Origin: Phycisphaerae bacterium
GTDB taxonomy: Bacteria; Planctomycetota; Phycisphaerae; UBA1845; Fen-1342
Reading direction: 5' to 3'
DNA: 55,304 nt
Assembly: GCA_028277645.1 (NCBI GenBank)
Contig: JANQFV010000059.1
Location: forward strand, 1 to 55,304
A model generated the notes under the pieces. That model was not told the DNA's origin. It saw only the letters and a program-made list of their open reading frames with translations, and searched no databases. Position numbers and translations under genes: made by a program. This document shows positions 16,178-24,590 of this stretch, one piece after another (position 1 is the first letter of the stretch; each line of letters opens with the position of its first letter).

Positions 16178-17638
16178 GTGACGCAGACGGTCGAGCCGCG
16201 AATTCTGCGCGGCCTGCGGGACTTGTTTTCCGAGCACATGCATGCCCGGCAGTGGATCATTGACAGGATCCGCAGCGTGTACGAACGCTATGGCTACGTC
16301 CCGCTGGGGACGCCGGCGCTGGAGTATCTCGATGTCCTGCTCGGCTCGGCGGGCGAGGAGAGCGACAAGCAACTCTTCGAGGTGGAGGGCCCGGACGAGG
16401 AACAACTCGGGCTGCGCTTCGACCAGACTGTGTCGCTGGCGCGCGTTTTCGCGCAATACAACGATCTGCCGCGGCCATACCGACGGTACCAGATTCAGCC
16501 GGTCTGGCGTTGCGATAATCCCTACGAGAAACGCGGCCGTTTCCGCGAGTTCCTCCAATTCGACATTGACGCGGTCGGCGTCGAAAGCGAGGTCGCCGAC
16601 GTCGAGATGATCACCGCGATGTGCGACACGATGAACGCGCTTGAGGTCGGCGGCTTCCGCGTTCGCGTGTCGAGTCGGCGCGTGCTGAATCTCCTGATGT
16701 CGTTCGCGGGCATCGCGGAGGAGCGGGCCGCGGACGTCTTCCGCGTCCTGGACAAGCTCGACAAGCTCGGAAAGGACAAGGTCCGTCTGGAACTCACGAC
16801 CGGGTACAAGGACGATTCCGGCAGCCCGGTCCCGGGCCTGGGCTTCTCGGACAAGCAGGTTGCCAGAATCGAGCAGTTCCTCGCGATCAAGGGCGATACG
16901 CGCGACGAGGCGCTCGCGAGCTTGCGCGCGCTGTACGAAGGCGTGCCGAACGCCGCCGAGGAGCTGGAGCCGCTGGCCCGCATGTCCGGCCAGCTCACCC
17001 GGCTCGGCTACGCCGACGACATCGTGCAGTACGACTTCAGCATCGCCCGCGGGCTGGCCTATTACACCGGCACCGTCTTCGAGACCGAATTGCTCGACCT
17101 GCCGGAGTTCGGCTCCGTCTGCTCCGGCGGGCGCTACGACGACCTGGTGATGCGGTTCTCGGGCGAACGCGTGCCGGCGGTGGGGACGTCGGTCGGCGTC
17201 GACCGGCTATTGGTGGCGTTACTCGAACTCGGCCGCGCGCCGCTCAAGAAAGTGACCGCCGATGTGCTCGTCACTGTGTTCGATCAGGAAATGATCGACC
17301 ACTACCTGGAGATGACCTACGAGCTCCGCCGGGCCGGTATCAACACCGAGCTCTATCTCGGCGGCGCCGGCCGCGTCGGCAAGCAGATCCGCTACGGCGA
17401 TCGCTATGAGGTCCCGATCCTGGTCGTCTGCGGTTCAGACGAACGCGACAAAGGCGAGGTCCAGCTCAAGGACATGTCCGTCGGCCGCCAGAAGACGGAC
17501 AAGATTAAGGACCGTGATGAGTGGAAGGCCGAACGGCCGGGGCAGTTCAATGTGGCGCGGTCGGAGCTTGTGCCGGAGGTCAAGAAGCTCCTGGCAGTGA
17601 TCCGCGGTACGGGTGCGGGAAGGCACGAAGGCACTTAG
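16178..17638 (+). CDS. hisS: Histidyl-tRNA synthetase, eukaryote-like motif 2
   Basis: The 486-residue class II synthetase charges tRNA-His. Motif 2 reads VWRCDNPYEKRGRFREF followed by LQFDID (about residues 108-131). The histidine-binding HisA motif is RGLAYYTGTVFE, motif 3 is GTSVGVDRLLVAL (about 341-353), and a C-terminal anticodon-binding domain has VCGSDERDKGEVQLKDM. Motif 2 is closer to eukaryotic HisRS (RRDNPAMTRGRYREF) than to E. coli type (RHERPQKGRYRQF). The length exceeds the bacterial norm of about 425. The start is GTG at 16178 after GGAGGA. The TAG stop lies inside an octamer repeat array (17619-17658) that encodes the last residues. Confidence 0.95.
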   Translation: MTQTVEPRILRGLRDLFSEHMHARQWIIDRIRSVYERYGYVPLGTPALEYLDVLLGSAGEESDKQLFEVEGPDEEQLGLRFDQTVSLARVFAQYNDLPRPYRRYQIQPVWRCDNPYEKRGRFREFLQFDIDAVGVESEVADVEMITAMCDTMNALEVGGFRVRVSSRRVLNLLMSFAGIAEERAADVFRVLDKLDKLGKDKVRLELTTGYKDDSGSPVPGLGFSDKQVARIEQFLAIKGDTRDEALASLRALYEGVPNAAEELEPLARMSGQLTRLGYADDIVQYDFSIARGLAYYTGTVFETELLDLPEFGSVCSGGRYDDLVMRFSGERVPAVGTSVGVDRLLVALLELGRAPLKKVTADVLVTVFDQEMIDHYLEMTYELRRAGINTELYLGGAGRVGKQIRYGDRYEVPILVVCGSDERDKGEVQLKDMSVGRQKTDKIKDRDEWKAERPGQFNVARSELVPEVKKLLAVIRGTGAGRHEGT

Positions 17639-17658
17639 GCACAAAGGCACGAGGGAAA
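17619..17658. repeat. Degenerate octamer array, unit NNAGGCAC, spanning the hisS stop
   Basis: Units GAAGGCAC, GAAGGCAC, TTAGGCAC, AAAGGCAC and a decayed GAGGGAAA. The hisS stop TAG (17636-17638) is formed by the third unit, so the enzyme's last residues (GRHEGT) are encoded by the repeat. Confidence 0.75.
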
Positions 17659-17747
17659 GAGAAGAGCCGCGGACTTCAGCCCGCGCGGTTGGCCACTACG
17701 CCCCTTCGTCCCTATGTCCCTGATCCCGGCGCGTTTAGAATGACGCA

Positions 17748-19727
17748 ATGAACGCACCGCTCCCCAACACCATCACCCTCACCGGCGACTCCCTCACCAT
17801 CCCCGACCTCGTCCAGGTCGCGCGCGATCCGCGTGTGAAGATCGCTTGCGCGCCCGACGCGCTCGAGCGCGTCGCCCGCGGCTGGGAGCAGATTCGCACT
17901 GTGGTCGACGAATACCAGGACGCCCTCGATACCGGATGCCCGCTGCCGCGCGTCTATGGTGTCACGACCGGTTTCGGCGAGTTCAAGAGTCGCCGCATCG
18001 CCCCCGAGCACTTCGAGCAGATGCAACGGAACATCCTGCTCTCGCACGCGGTCGGCGTCGGTGAGAACATCGACCCGAACGACCCGGTCAACTACTTCCG
18101 CGTCGAGGTCGTGCGCGGTGCCTTGCTGCTGCGGCTCAACGCGTTCCTCAAGGGTCACTCCGGCGTACGCCCCGAACTGGTCGACTGCATCGTGCGCATG
18201 CTCAACAACGGCATCGTGCCGCTCGTGCCGATCCGCGGTTCGCTCGGTGCCAGTGGCGACCTTTGCCCGCTCGCGCACCTGTTCGTTGTGCTGCTGGGTG
18301 AAGGACGTTACTTCCGCGTGGAGACGCCGGACGACTTGGTCTACGACACGTATGCGGGGCTGGAGATTCGCGCGGCGCGCGAGCATCTTGCCATCGACCT
18401 GGGCGTGGAGGAGTTGCTCGAGCCGAGCTTCAAGGAAGGGCTCGCGCTGACCAACGGCAGCAATTTCTCCTGCGCGATGCTGGCGTTGACGGTGTTCGAC
18501 GCCGAGCAACTCGCCAACAGCGCCGACATTGCGGCGGCGATGACGCTCGAAGCGATTTGCGGCCGGTCGCGGGCGCTGGATCCGAAAGTACACGCCGCCC
18601 GCGGGCTCGACGGCCAATGCGATAGCGCCGCCAATTTGCGTTCGCTCATCGCCGGCAGTAAGCTGATCGACACGGCCGACGACGTGCAGGATGCGTATTC
18701 GGTGCGCTGTACGCCGCAGGTTCACGGTGCAACGCGCGACACGATCGCATATGCGCGCATGGTGGTCGAGCGTGAGTGCAACGCCGCCACGGATAACCCG
18801 CTGTTCTTCCCCGACGCCGGCGAGCCGTGGGACAAGGCGACATTCCACGCCAACCGCCCCGAGAGCTTCGCGGATGTACACGCCTATTCGGCCGGCAATT
18901 TCCACGGTCAGCCGCTAGCGCTGGCGGCGGACTTTCTGTGCATCGGCGTTGCGGAGTTGGCCGACATCGCCGAGCGACGCACGCAGATGCTGCTCGACGC
19001 CCGGCACAACCGCAACCTGCCGAGCAACCTGATCGCCAAGGCGGGCCTGAACACCGGGCTGATGATCGCGCAGTACACGGCCGCGAGCGTCGTGTCCGAG
19101 AACAAGGTGCTGGCCCACCCCGCGGCGGTCGACTCGATCCCCTCGTCTTCGAACACCGAGGATCACGTCAGCATGTCGACGCTGGCGGGACGCAAGCTAC
19201 GCACCGTGCTCGGCAACGCGCAGGCTGTGCTGGCGATCGAGCTGCTGGTGGCGGCGCAGGCGCTCGACTGGCGGGTCGGCATGAATCGCGATCCGAATCC
19301 GCGGACGGATGATCAGTGGAAGGGCGGGGCAAGCGGCCTCGCCAAGCCCCCGTCGGAATTGCTGCCAATTGAGGGTGAGGCTGCGGAGGGGTTTGTGGGA
19401 TCGGTGCCCGACGCGCCGGTCGTGATGCCCGGCGGCACGGTTAGCGTCAGCGACGAAGAGTGGCAGGCGTTTCGCACGGCGACGCAGCCCGAGAACCGGG
19501 ACAAGATCGCCGTGCGGATCGGTACCGGATCGGCGGCAGGGTACTGTGCAGTCCGCGACGTCGTTGAGCCGATGGACGCTGACCGGGTGGTCGAGCCCGA
19601 CATCCGCGCCGTACGCCGGATCATCGATGACGGTACACTGCTGGCGCGCGTGAACGCCGCACTCGGAGAGTCGTTGCGCTCGGCGGGGGTGCTGACGCAA
19701 AACGCCGGCACCGAAGGTGAAGCGTAG
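17748..19727 (+). CDS. hutH: Histidine/aromatic amino acid ammonia-lyase with C-terminal extension
   Basis: The enzyme makes its own MIO cofactor from Ala-Ser-Gly, seen at residues 168-170 in GSLGASGDLCPLAH. Other family marks are YGVTTGFGEF (about 70-79), LLSHAVGVGE with the Ser-His pair typical of histidine lyases (about 99-100), SNFSCAMLAL, and NTEDHVSMS near residue 470. Histidine lyases are near 510 residues; this is 659, with most of the extra length after the EDHVSM motif. The Ser-His pair favours histidine over tyrosine or phenylalanine. Product would be urocanate, the first step of histidine breakdown. No other hut gene is near. It follows tRNA-His and hisS. Confidence 0.82.
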   Translation: MNAPLPNTITLTGDSLTIPDLVQVARDPRVKIACAPDALERVARGWEQIRTVVDEYQDALDTGCPLPRVYGVTTGFGEFKSRRIAPEHFEQMQRNILLSHAVGVGENIDPNDPVNYFRVEVVRGALLLRLNAFLKGHSGVRPELVDCIVRMLNNGIVPLVPIRGSLGASGDLCPLAHLFVVLLGEGRYFRVETPDDLVYDTYAGLEIRAAREHLAIDLGVEELLEPSFKEGLALTNGSNFSCAMLALTVFDAEQLANSADIAAAMTLEAICGRSRALDPKVHAARGLDGQCDSAANLRSLIAGSKLIDTADDVQDAYSVRCTPQVHGATRDTIAYARMVVERECNAATDNPLFFPDAGEPWDKATFHANRPESFADVHAYSAGNFHGQPLALAADFLCIGVAELADIAERRTQMLLDARHNRNLPSNLIAKAGLNTGLMIAQYTAASVVSENKVLAHPAAVDSIPSSSNTEDHVSMSTLAGRKLRTVLGNAQAVLAIELLVAAQALDWRVGMNRDPNPRTDDQWKGGASGLAKPPSELLPIEGEAAEGFVGSVPDAPVVMPGGTVSVSDEEWQAFRTATQPENRDKIAVRIGTGSAAGYCAVRDVVEPMDADRVVEPDIRAVRRIIDDGTLLARVNAALGESLRSAGVLTQNAGTEGEA

Positions 19728-19731
19728 CGCA

Positions 19732-19794
19732 AAACGCCGAAATCTAAAGCCCAAAACCGAAAACCCAAAGCCCAAAACCAGAAGCCCGCGCCCG
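19732..19794. repeat. Degenerate heptamer array, unit AAARCCC (9 units)
   Basis: Nine 7-bp units: AAACGCC, GAAATCT, AAAGCCC, AAAACCG, AAAACCC, AAAGCCC, AAAACCA, GAAGCCC, GCGCCCG. The array begins 4 bp after the hutH stop. Confidence 0.75.
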
Positions 19795-19856
19795 AGCCGG
19801 GGTGAGTGGTTACGTGCCGTACGTGAGTGCCGCTGTGGATCGGGTACACTTACGCC

Positions 19857-21347
19857 ATGCTGCAGGATTCACACTCCGACCGCTCATCCGACCAGCGTAT
19901 CCCGCCGCGGTATTGGTGGTTGAATCGGATTCTGCTGGTGTCGGCGGTGTACGTGCTGTTTCTGGTGGGTCTGCGGCTGTACTGGGGCTGGGAAGCCGAG
20001 CGGCGGCTGAACGCGAAGATCGAACACTATCGCGCGCTGGGCCAGCCGGTGCTGCTGGAAGACTTTCGCAAGCCGCCGGTGCCGGACGAAGAAAACGCGG
20101 CGATCATCCTACGCGACGTGGCGGCGAAACTGATGGGGACGTCGGTTGATACCGATGCGCTTAGGAGACGCGTGTTGGCGGGGGATTCGGATGCGCTGAA
20201 CAGCGCGAAAGTGGTACTCGCTCAACTCGATGTCGTGCTACCGGATATTCGGGAGAGCCGAACGTTGGAACATTGTGACCTACCTTTCGCGCCGAACACG
20301 CCGCTACTTAATGTTCCGCTCCCGAACTACGCCGAGCAGCGCGAGCTCGCACGACAGTTGCTTCTGGGGGCCGCAGTGGCGTTCGTGAATGGGGATCACG
20401 ATGAAGCCCTGGAATACGTGATTGACGTGTACAAGGTAGGTGCGCGTGCCTGCGCCGGTCGACCGGTTGTGATCGCGATGCTGGTCGGAATCGCCACTGA
20501 CGAGCTCGCGCACGACGTCTTGCACCGGATACTGCCCGACCTGATGTTCGTCCCTGCGGCGGCGGACAACCCGCGGGTACGGGCGATCGACCGTCGGGCC
20601 GCGAAAGACCTGATCACACACTTGCTCGACGAGGAGGTGCTTAACGTTGGATGGGAGCGCGCGTGTCAGTTCGAGCGGCTCTACATCGTTGAGTACTCCG
20701 CGGCGCTGCGTGCCGGGACGGTGGGGCTGCCCACACCAGCGTTTGTGGTGACACCTCCGCCTGGCGCGTTGATGCGTGCGCTGATATCGCCGATTTGGCT
20801 CACTGATGCCGTTTCGAAGATGGCGTTGGTCGACGTCACCTCGAGTCGGCTTCGGGCGAAGACGTTCGCGGAGGCAGCGAGCTATAGAGTTCCTGTGTTC
20901 GATCCGAACGAAGTGAACCTGATTGAGTACAGCGTGTACCACTTCACTGGCTCACTGGTATATACGCTCAACCGGTTACCTGAACTAGCGTTTCGGGCGC
21001 GCGCCAGCCGACGACTCACCGTATTAGCGCTGGCCATCCGCTTGTACGAAATCGATGTCGGCGAGAAGCCGCTTGCGTTGGAAGACTTGGTTCCGCATTA
21101 CTTGCCGCGTGTACCAAGGGACCCGTTTGATCCCACAGCGGCTCGAATGCGTTACCTGCGCAACGATCGTTTCCCACGGGTCTACTCGGTCTGGACGGAC
21201 GAAGTGGATGATAACGGGGCGTTTGAGCTCTACGAAAGTGGCACCATTCGCCACGCCACGACGAGAGATTTCCCGCGTTTCCTGGGACTAGACCGACCGG
21301 ACGTCCCCACGCGGACCGTTTCGCCTTCCACCGCACAGCCAGAATGA
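19857..21347 (+). CDS. Planctomycete-type membrane-anchored hypothetical protein
   Basis: The 496-residue protein has one N-terminal membrane anchor (ILLVSAVYVLFLVGLRLYW at about 24-42) and a long, mostly helical extracytoplasmic body. The last 100 residues carry the pattern RLTVLALAIRLYEIDVGEKP, LEDLVPHYLPRVPRDPFDP and VYSVWTDEVDDNG. I recognise this pattern from planctomycete hypothetical proteins, but no activity is known to me. The ATG at 19857 is preferred; an in-frame GTG lies at 19827, and neither has a good ribosome site. It converges with the next gene, leaving only 7 bp between the stops. Confidence 0.6.
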   Translation: MLQDSHSDRSSDQRIPPRYWWLNRILLVSAVYVLFLVGLRLYWGWEAERRLNAKIEHYRALGQPVLLEDFRKPPVPDEENAAIILRDVAAKLMGTSVDTDALRRRVLAGDSDALNSAKVVLAQLDVVLPDIRESRTLEHCDLPFAPNTPLLNVPLPNYAEQRELARQLLLGAAVAFVNGDHDEALEYVIDVYKVGARACAGRPVVIAMLVGIATDELAHDVLHRILPDLMFVPAAADNPRVRAIDRRAAKDLITHLLDEEVLNVGWERACQFERLYIVEYSAALRAGTVGLPTPAFVVTPPPGALMRALISPIWLTDAVSKMALVDVTSSRLRAKTFAEAASYRVPVFDPNEVNLIEYSVYHFTGSLVYTLNRLPELAFRARASRRLTVLALAIRLYEIDVGEKPLALEDLVPHYLPRVPRDPFDPTAARMRYLRNDRFPRVYSVWTDEVDDNGAFELYESGTIRHATTRDFPRFLGLDRPDVPTRTVSPSTAQPE

Positions 21348-21354
21348 ACTGTGC

Positions 21355-22230
21355 CTACTGCAGCAGGCTATACACGATCAGGAGTACGTAGAAGACGCTT
21401 AAGGGAATGAAGAGCAAGACGGCGCCTAGCGTGATGCTGGTTACCCAAACCAGTATTCGACGCACAACGCGCATCACCCACGATGCATGCAACAGGCGTC
21501 GCAGAAACGACGCAAGCAGGCGATCAGCGACGAACAGGGATCCCAGGAGAAGGCACGGCGTTAGGACTGTGACGAAGTCGAGCAACATCGAGGGCATGCC
21601 GGCTGCGAGGAGTTGCACCTCGTCCGGGGCAAACGCTACGTTCGCTAGCCACGTCGCTACTGGCGTAGCGAGAGCCGGCAACACCGCCCACGGCCCCCAC
21701 GCGTAGTAGCTCAGCGCCAACACTCGATCTTCAACTGCTGGCGCGAGCCGCTTCGACTGAAAGAAGTAGCTTGCCAGACCGGGCAGTAGTGCCATCCACA
21801 GCCCGGACCACAACACGAACCCGCCCGCGTACCACCAGTAGGCATCGCCGGTGTCGCCCGCGGCGATGCTGCACACGACGAACGTCACAGCGATCACAAC
21901 AAACGCCGCCCACATGTGCGCGAACGTCACCCACCGAAACCGCTGGCTGTCGGCGTAGCTGACCGGGCGGGCGACCTCCAGGCAGACCTGGCTCGGCCGC
22001 CGGACGACCATCCAGACAGTTCTCCAGTACGCGCGGAACCAGCCGAGTTCGGCCCGGTGCGACCAGGGCAACAGCGATTCACGGCTGCGGATCGCCGCCA
22101 ACTCGAAGCCGCATTCCGGACAGCGCTCCGACGTCGAGCCGCGTAGGTCGTAGCCGCAGTCGGGGCAGAGAGTGCCATCCGGCAGTGGCGCCGGCGTTTG
22201 CGGTTCGGTTGGTGGCGGAACAGAGCCCAT
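21355..22230 (-). CDS. Zinc-ribbon membrane protein (CPxCGYDLRG type)
   Basis: The 291-residue protein opens with the zinc ribbon CPDCGYDLRGSTSERCPECG at about residues 22-41, a form very common in planctomycetes. After a linker come four or five hydrophobic helices in a Yip1-like arrangement: AHMWAAFVVIAVTFVVCSIAA, then YAGGFVLWSGLWMALLPGLA, and others to the C-terminus. Some relatives are likely sensors or membrane organisers, but this is not known. It starts 50 bp after the DUF1573 gene on the same strand, probably as one transcript. It converges with the gene to its left. Confidence 0.65.
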   Translation of the reverse strand: MGSVPPPTEPQTPAPLPDGTLCPDCGYDLRGSTSERCPECGFELAAIRSRESLLPWSHRAELGWFRAYWRTVWMVVRRPSQVCLEVARPVSYADSQRFRWVTFAHMWAAFVVIAVTFVVCSIAAGDTGDAYWWYAGGFVLWSGLWMALLPGLASYFFQSKRLAPAVEDRVLALSYYAWGPWAVLPALATPVATWLANVAFAPDEVQLLAAGMPSMLLDFVTVLTPCLLLGSLFVADRLLASFLRRLLHASWVMRVVRRILVWVTSITLGAVLLFIPLSVFYVLLIVYSLLQ

Positions 22231-22280
22231 CCAGAATTCCAGTCATCTCCGCAATCTACGCCGGCCGCAGGGGACCGGCG

Positions 22281-23306
22281 TTACTTCGTCAGCTTCACAA
22301 TCGGCACGCGCGTTCGCTTGTGCGCGCCGGTCGGATCGTTCGTTATCACGTACAGCGACGCGCCTTTCGGCGTGTCGGCATAGCCGGGCATACGCACCCG
22401 CACCGTCCACGCCGTCAGCAGCTCGCCGCGTCCGACCACCGATGACGGCTCGGCTACCCAGTCGAGCTTGCGGTCGTTCAGGCGAATCTCGGTCACGTTG
22501 ATCGGGTCCGCCTTGCGATATTCGATGCGCAGCCGGGCTTCGTGACTCTGCGTCTGCTGCGGGCTGACCGAGAGCTTCCGCGGCGTCAGCACAAACCGCG
22601 GCGGCACATGAGCGGCGAGTGATACGTAGTAGATCGGCGCGCCCGCGAAGTCCGTCGCCAACTCGACCTTCACGGTGTTCCAGCCCTCGTGCAGCGACGG
22701 CTTCGTACGAACGTCGAGCGCGTACTCGTGACCAGGCTTCACTTCGCGCAGATCGACGACGAACCCGCGCAGCTTCTGATCGGGCGGCAGTTTGAGGTGA
22801 ACCGGGTCGTCGTGGTTGTTCGCCAGCGTGACAGTCCGTGAAACAGCTGAGTCGAGATCGAGATCGTGGAAGACGACGCGGTCTCCGACGTCCATGGTGA
22901 ACAGCGGTCGAATCTCGCCGCGAACGGGGATGATGACCTTCTCTTGATCGGGGTCGTTGGTTGTGACGATTATGCTCTTGCTGGCGTGACCGGGGCGCTT
23001 TGTGTCGTACGTCACGGTGAACGTCGAAGACTCGCCCGGCGCGAGCGGTGACCGCGGCTGCGTGGTCACGGTGCAGCCGCAAGTGCTCGTGACCTTCAGC
23101 GTCAGCAGCGAGTGTCCGATGTTCGTGACATTGAATTTCCTCGTGGCCGTCATACCCTGCCAGATCTCGCCAAAATTGAACTCGCGCGCGTCGATCTGGA
23201 GTTTTGGGGGGGTGGCATCGTCGGTTGTATCGCCCTGCGCCAGCGCAACAGGCACGTGCCCCAGCCAGACGGCAAGTAAGGCTACGCACAACACAATTCT
23301 CGACAT
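22281..23306 (-). CDS. DUF1573 domain-containing exported protein
   Basis: The 341-residue protein has a signal peptide (MSRIVLCVALLAVWLGHVPVALAQ). It then has the DUF1573 pattern: FNFGEIWQGMTATRKFNVTN, VTSTCGCTVTT with the typical TCGCT motif at about residues 74-78, and LAPGESSTFTVTYDT. DUF1573 is an Ig-like ASPM/Hydin-type fold. A second, weaker beta-sandwich fills the rest (about 135-341). The ATG follows GGGAG at 8-bp spacing. The two cysteines of TCGC may bind metal or form a bond; the function is unknown. Confidence 0.82.
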   Translation of the reverse strand: MSRIVLCVALLAVWLGHVPVALAQGDTTDDATPPKLQIDAREFNFGEIWQGMTATRKFNVTNIGHSLLTLKVTSTCGCTVTTQPRSPLAPGESSTFTVTYDTKRPGHASKSIIVTTNDPDQEKVIIPVRGEIRPLFTMDVGDRVVFHDLDLDSAVSRTVTLANNHDDPVHLKLPPDQKLRGFVVDLREVKPGHEYALDVRTKPSLHEGWNTVKVELATDFAGAPIYYVSLAAHVPPRFVLTPRKLSVSPQQTQSHEARLRIEYRKADPINVTEIRLNDRKLDWVAEPSSVVGRGELLTAWTVRVRMPGYADTPKGASLYVITNDPTGAHKRTRVPIVKLTK

Positions 23307-23447
23307 TCAGGTGCTCCCGACTGGTGGTAGCTTGTGCGGATGCAACTGTAGCGTGCGGGTCCGCCCGCCGTTTCGTGATTGTAGCGAGCGTGGAGTAGCA
23401 CACCAGCGGAGCCGACATGGCACTATGCACCGATGGTCATAGGCCTC

Positions 23448-23485
23448 TACCCTCCCCCAGCCCCTCCCTGCAGGGGAGGGGGGTA
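23448..23485. repeat. GC-rich palindromic intergenic repeat, copy 1
   Basis: The element reads ACCCTCCCCCAGCCCCTCCC, then TGCA, then a G-rich complement ending GGGGGGTA. A second copy with the same left arm is at 49147-49183. Both are intergenic and fold back as strong hairpins. Confidence 0.65.
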
Positions 23486-23501
23486 TGTGGTAGTTTCTAG
23501 T

Positions 23502-23531
23502 GAACTTTTCACGCTGACGGCGCGACGTATC
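23502..23531 (+). promoter_or_regulatory. Candidate ECF-type promoter of the sigma operon
   Basis: GAACTT at 23502-23507 and CGTATC at 23526-23531 are 18 bp apart. This resembles ECF promoters (GAAC at -35, CGT at -10) and would suit autoregulation. The -35 is also inside a short palindrome GTGAActtTTCAC. Confidence 0.35.
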
Positions 23532-23550
23532 GGGTGAGGACGCGTACGCG

Positions 23551-24024
23551 ATGGACGATGCCTTGAATCGCCTGGAGCAGCTTTATCGGGATGAAGGCCC
23601 GAGCCTGTTGGCGTACCTGCGACGACGGCTCGCTGACGTACACGCGGCCGAAGATCTGTTGCAGGAGACGTTCTTTCAGGCGGCCCGGCGCGTGGAGCGC
23701 GTATCGCAGGCGGTGTCGCCACGGGCTTGGCTGTTCACGATCGCGCGGAACGTCGCGAGCACGCGGCTGCGGCGATCGCGACCGGTGCAGGACCTGCCGG
23801 TGGAGCTGGCCTCATCAGAAGCAGTCGAGGATCCGCGACTGGAACGGGTGCGGCAGGTTATCGCGAGCTTGCCCGAGGCGCAGCGCGAAACGCTTGAACT
23901 GCGGCTGCGCGATGCGTTGACGTATGAGGAGATCGCGAACGTGCTGGGCATTCCCATCGGGACCGTGCGATCGCGACTGCACAACGCTCTGCGGCATCTG
24001 CGGAGCGAACTGGCAGGCGAATAG
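23551..24024 (+). CDS. ECF-type RNA polymerase sigma factor
   Basis: The 157-residue protein has the two-domain ECF layout. Region 2 covers about residues 8-75 (LLAYLRRRLADVHAAEDLLQ, then SPRAWLFTIARNVAS). Region 4 covers about 98-155 (LPEAQRETLELRLRDALTYE, then NVLGIPIGTVRSRLHNALRH). It binds core RNA polymerase and directs it to specific promoters. The next gene is an anti-sigma-like membrane protein and a candidate ECF promoter lies just upstream, so an autoregulated, membrane-gated response is likely. The signal is unknown. Confidence 0.93.
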   Translation: MDDALNRLEQLYRDEGPSLLAYLRRRLADVHAAEDLLQETFFQAARRVERVSQAVSPRAWLFTIARNVASTRLRRSRPVQDLPVELASSEAVEDPRLERVRQVIASLPEAQRETLELRLRDALTYEEIANVLGIPIGTVRSRLHNALRHLRSELAGE

Positions 24025-24077
24025 GCCGTTGAGCCGCGCGTCGTAAACGCGCAATCGCCGGCGAACAGAGGTGTGTT

Positions 24078-24590
24078 ATGGATACCAAGACGCTGGAAGC
24101 ACTGTTGCTCGATCGGGCGCTCGGTGCGCTGTCGCCGGAGGTGGAGGCGCTGCTGGATGCCTACCTGGAGCACGACGCCGTGGCAGGGCAGCGGGCAACC
24201 GAGTTCAGCGACGCGGCAATCGCGGCCCGCCGCGCGCTGGCGTCGAACGCCGCGGCCGATCTGCCGGCGTTTCCACGGCAGCAGATCGAGGCGCTCCGTA
24301 AGACGCGTCGTCAGCTTGCCTGGGTTCGCAACGCCGGCGGGTTGGCCGCTGTAATTGTGCTGGGCATCACGATTGGGGTCGCGTTGCAAGATGCGATGTC
24401 GACTTCTGAACGCACAACGGTACAAGGCGAGCTCGTCGTGGTGACGTCACGTGATGCCGCCACGTCGGCAGCGTCGAGCAGTATCTGGTCTTCACGGCGC
24501 ATTTTCGAGCGACTGCAACAGCCGAAGGCTGATGCGAGGAATGTGATCTGGAAATCTGCGGTCGAACGACCGCAATTAGGAGGTGCGTGA
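24078..24590 (+). CDS. Putative anti-sigma factor, single-pass membrane protein
   Basis: The 170-residue protein has an N-terminal cytoplasmic helical part of about 95 residues (LLLDRALGALSPEVEALLDAYL), which resembles the zinc-free anti-sigma fold. One membrane helix (NAGGLAAVIVLGITIGVALQ) and a 60-residue outer tail follow. It lacks the HxxxCxxC zinc motif. The call rests on position: it follows an ECF sigma gene by 53 bp and has the right topology. Its TGA overlaps the ATG of the next gene as TGATG, so the two are translationally coupled. Confidence 0.62.
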   Translation: MDTKTLEALLLDRALGALSPEVEALLDAYLEHDAVAGQRATEFSDAAIAARRALASNAAADLPAFPRQQIEALRKTRRQLAWVRNAGGLAAVIVLGITIGVALQDAMSTSERTTVQGELVVVTSRDAATSAASSSIWSSRRIFERLQQPKADARNVIWKSAVERPQLGGA

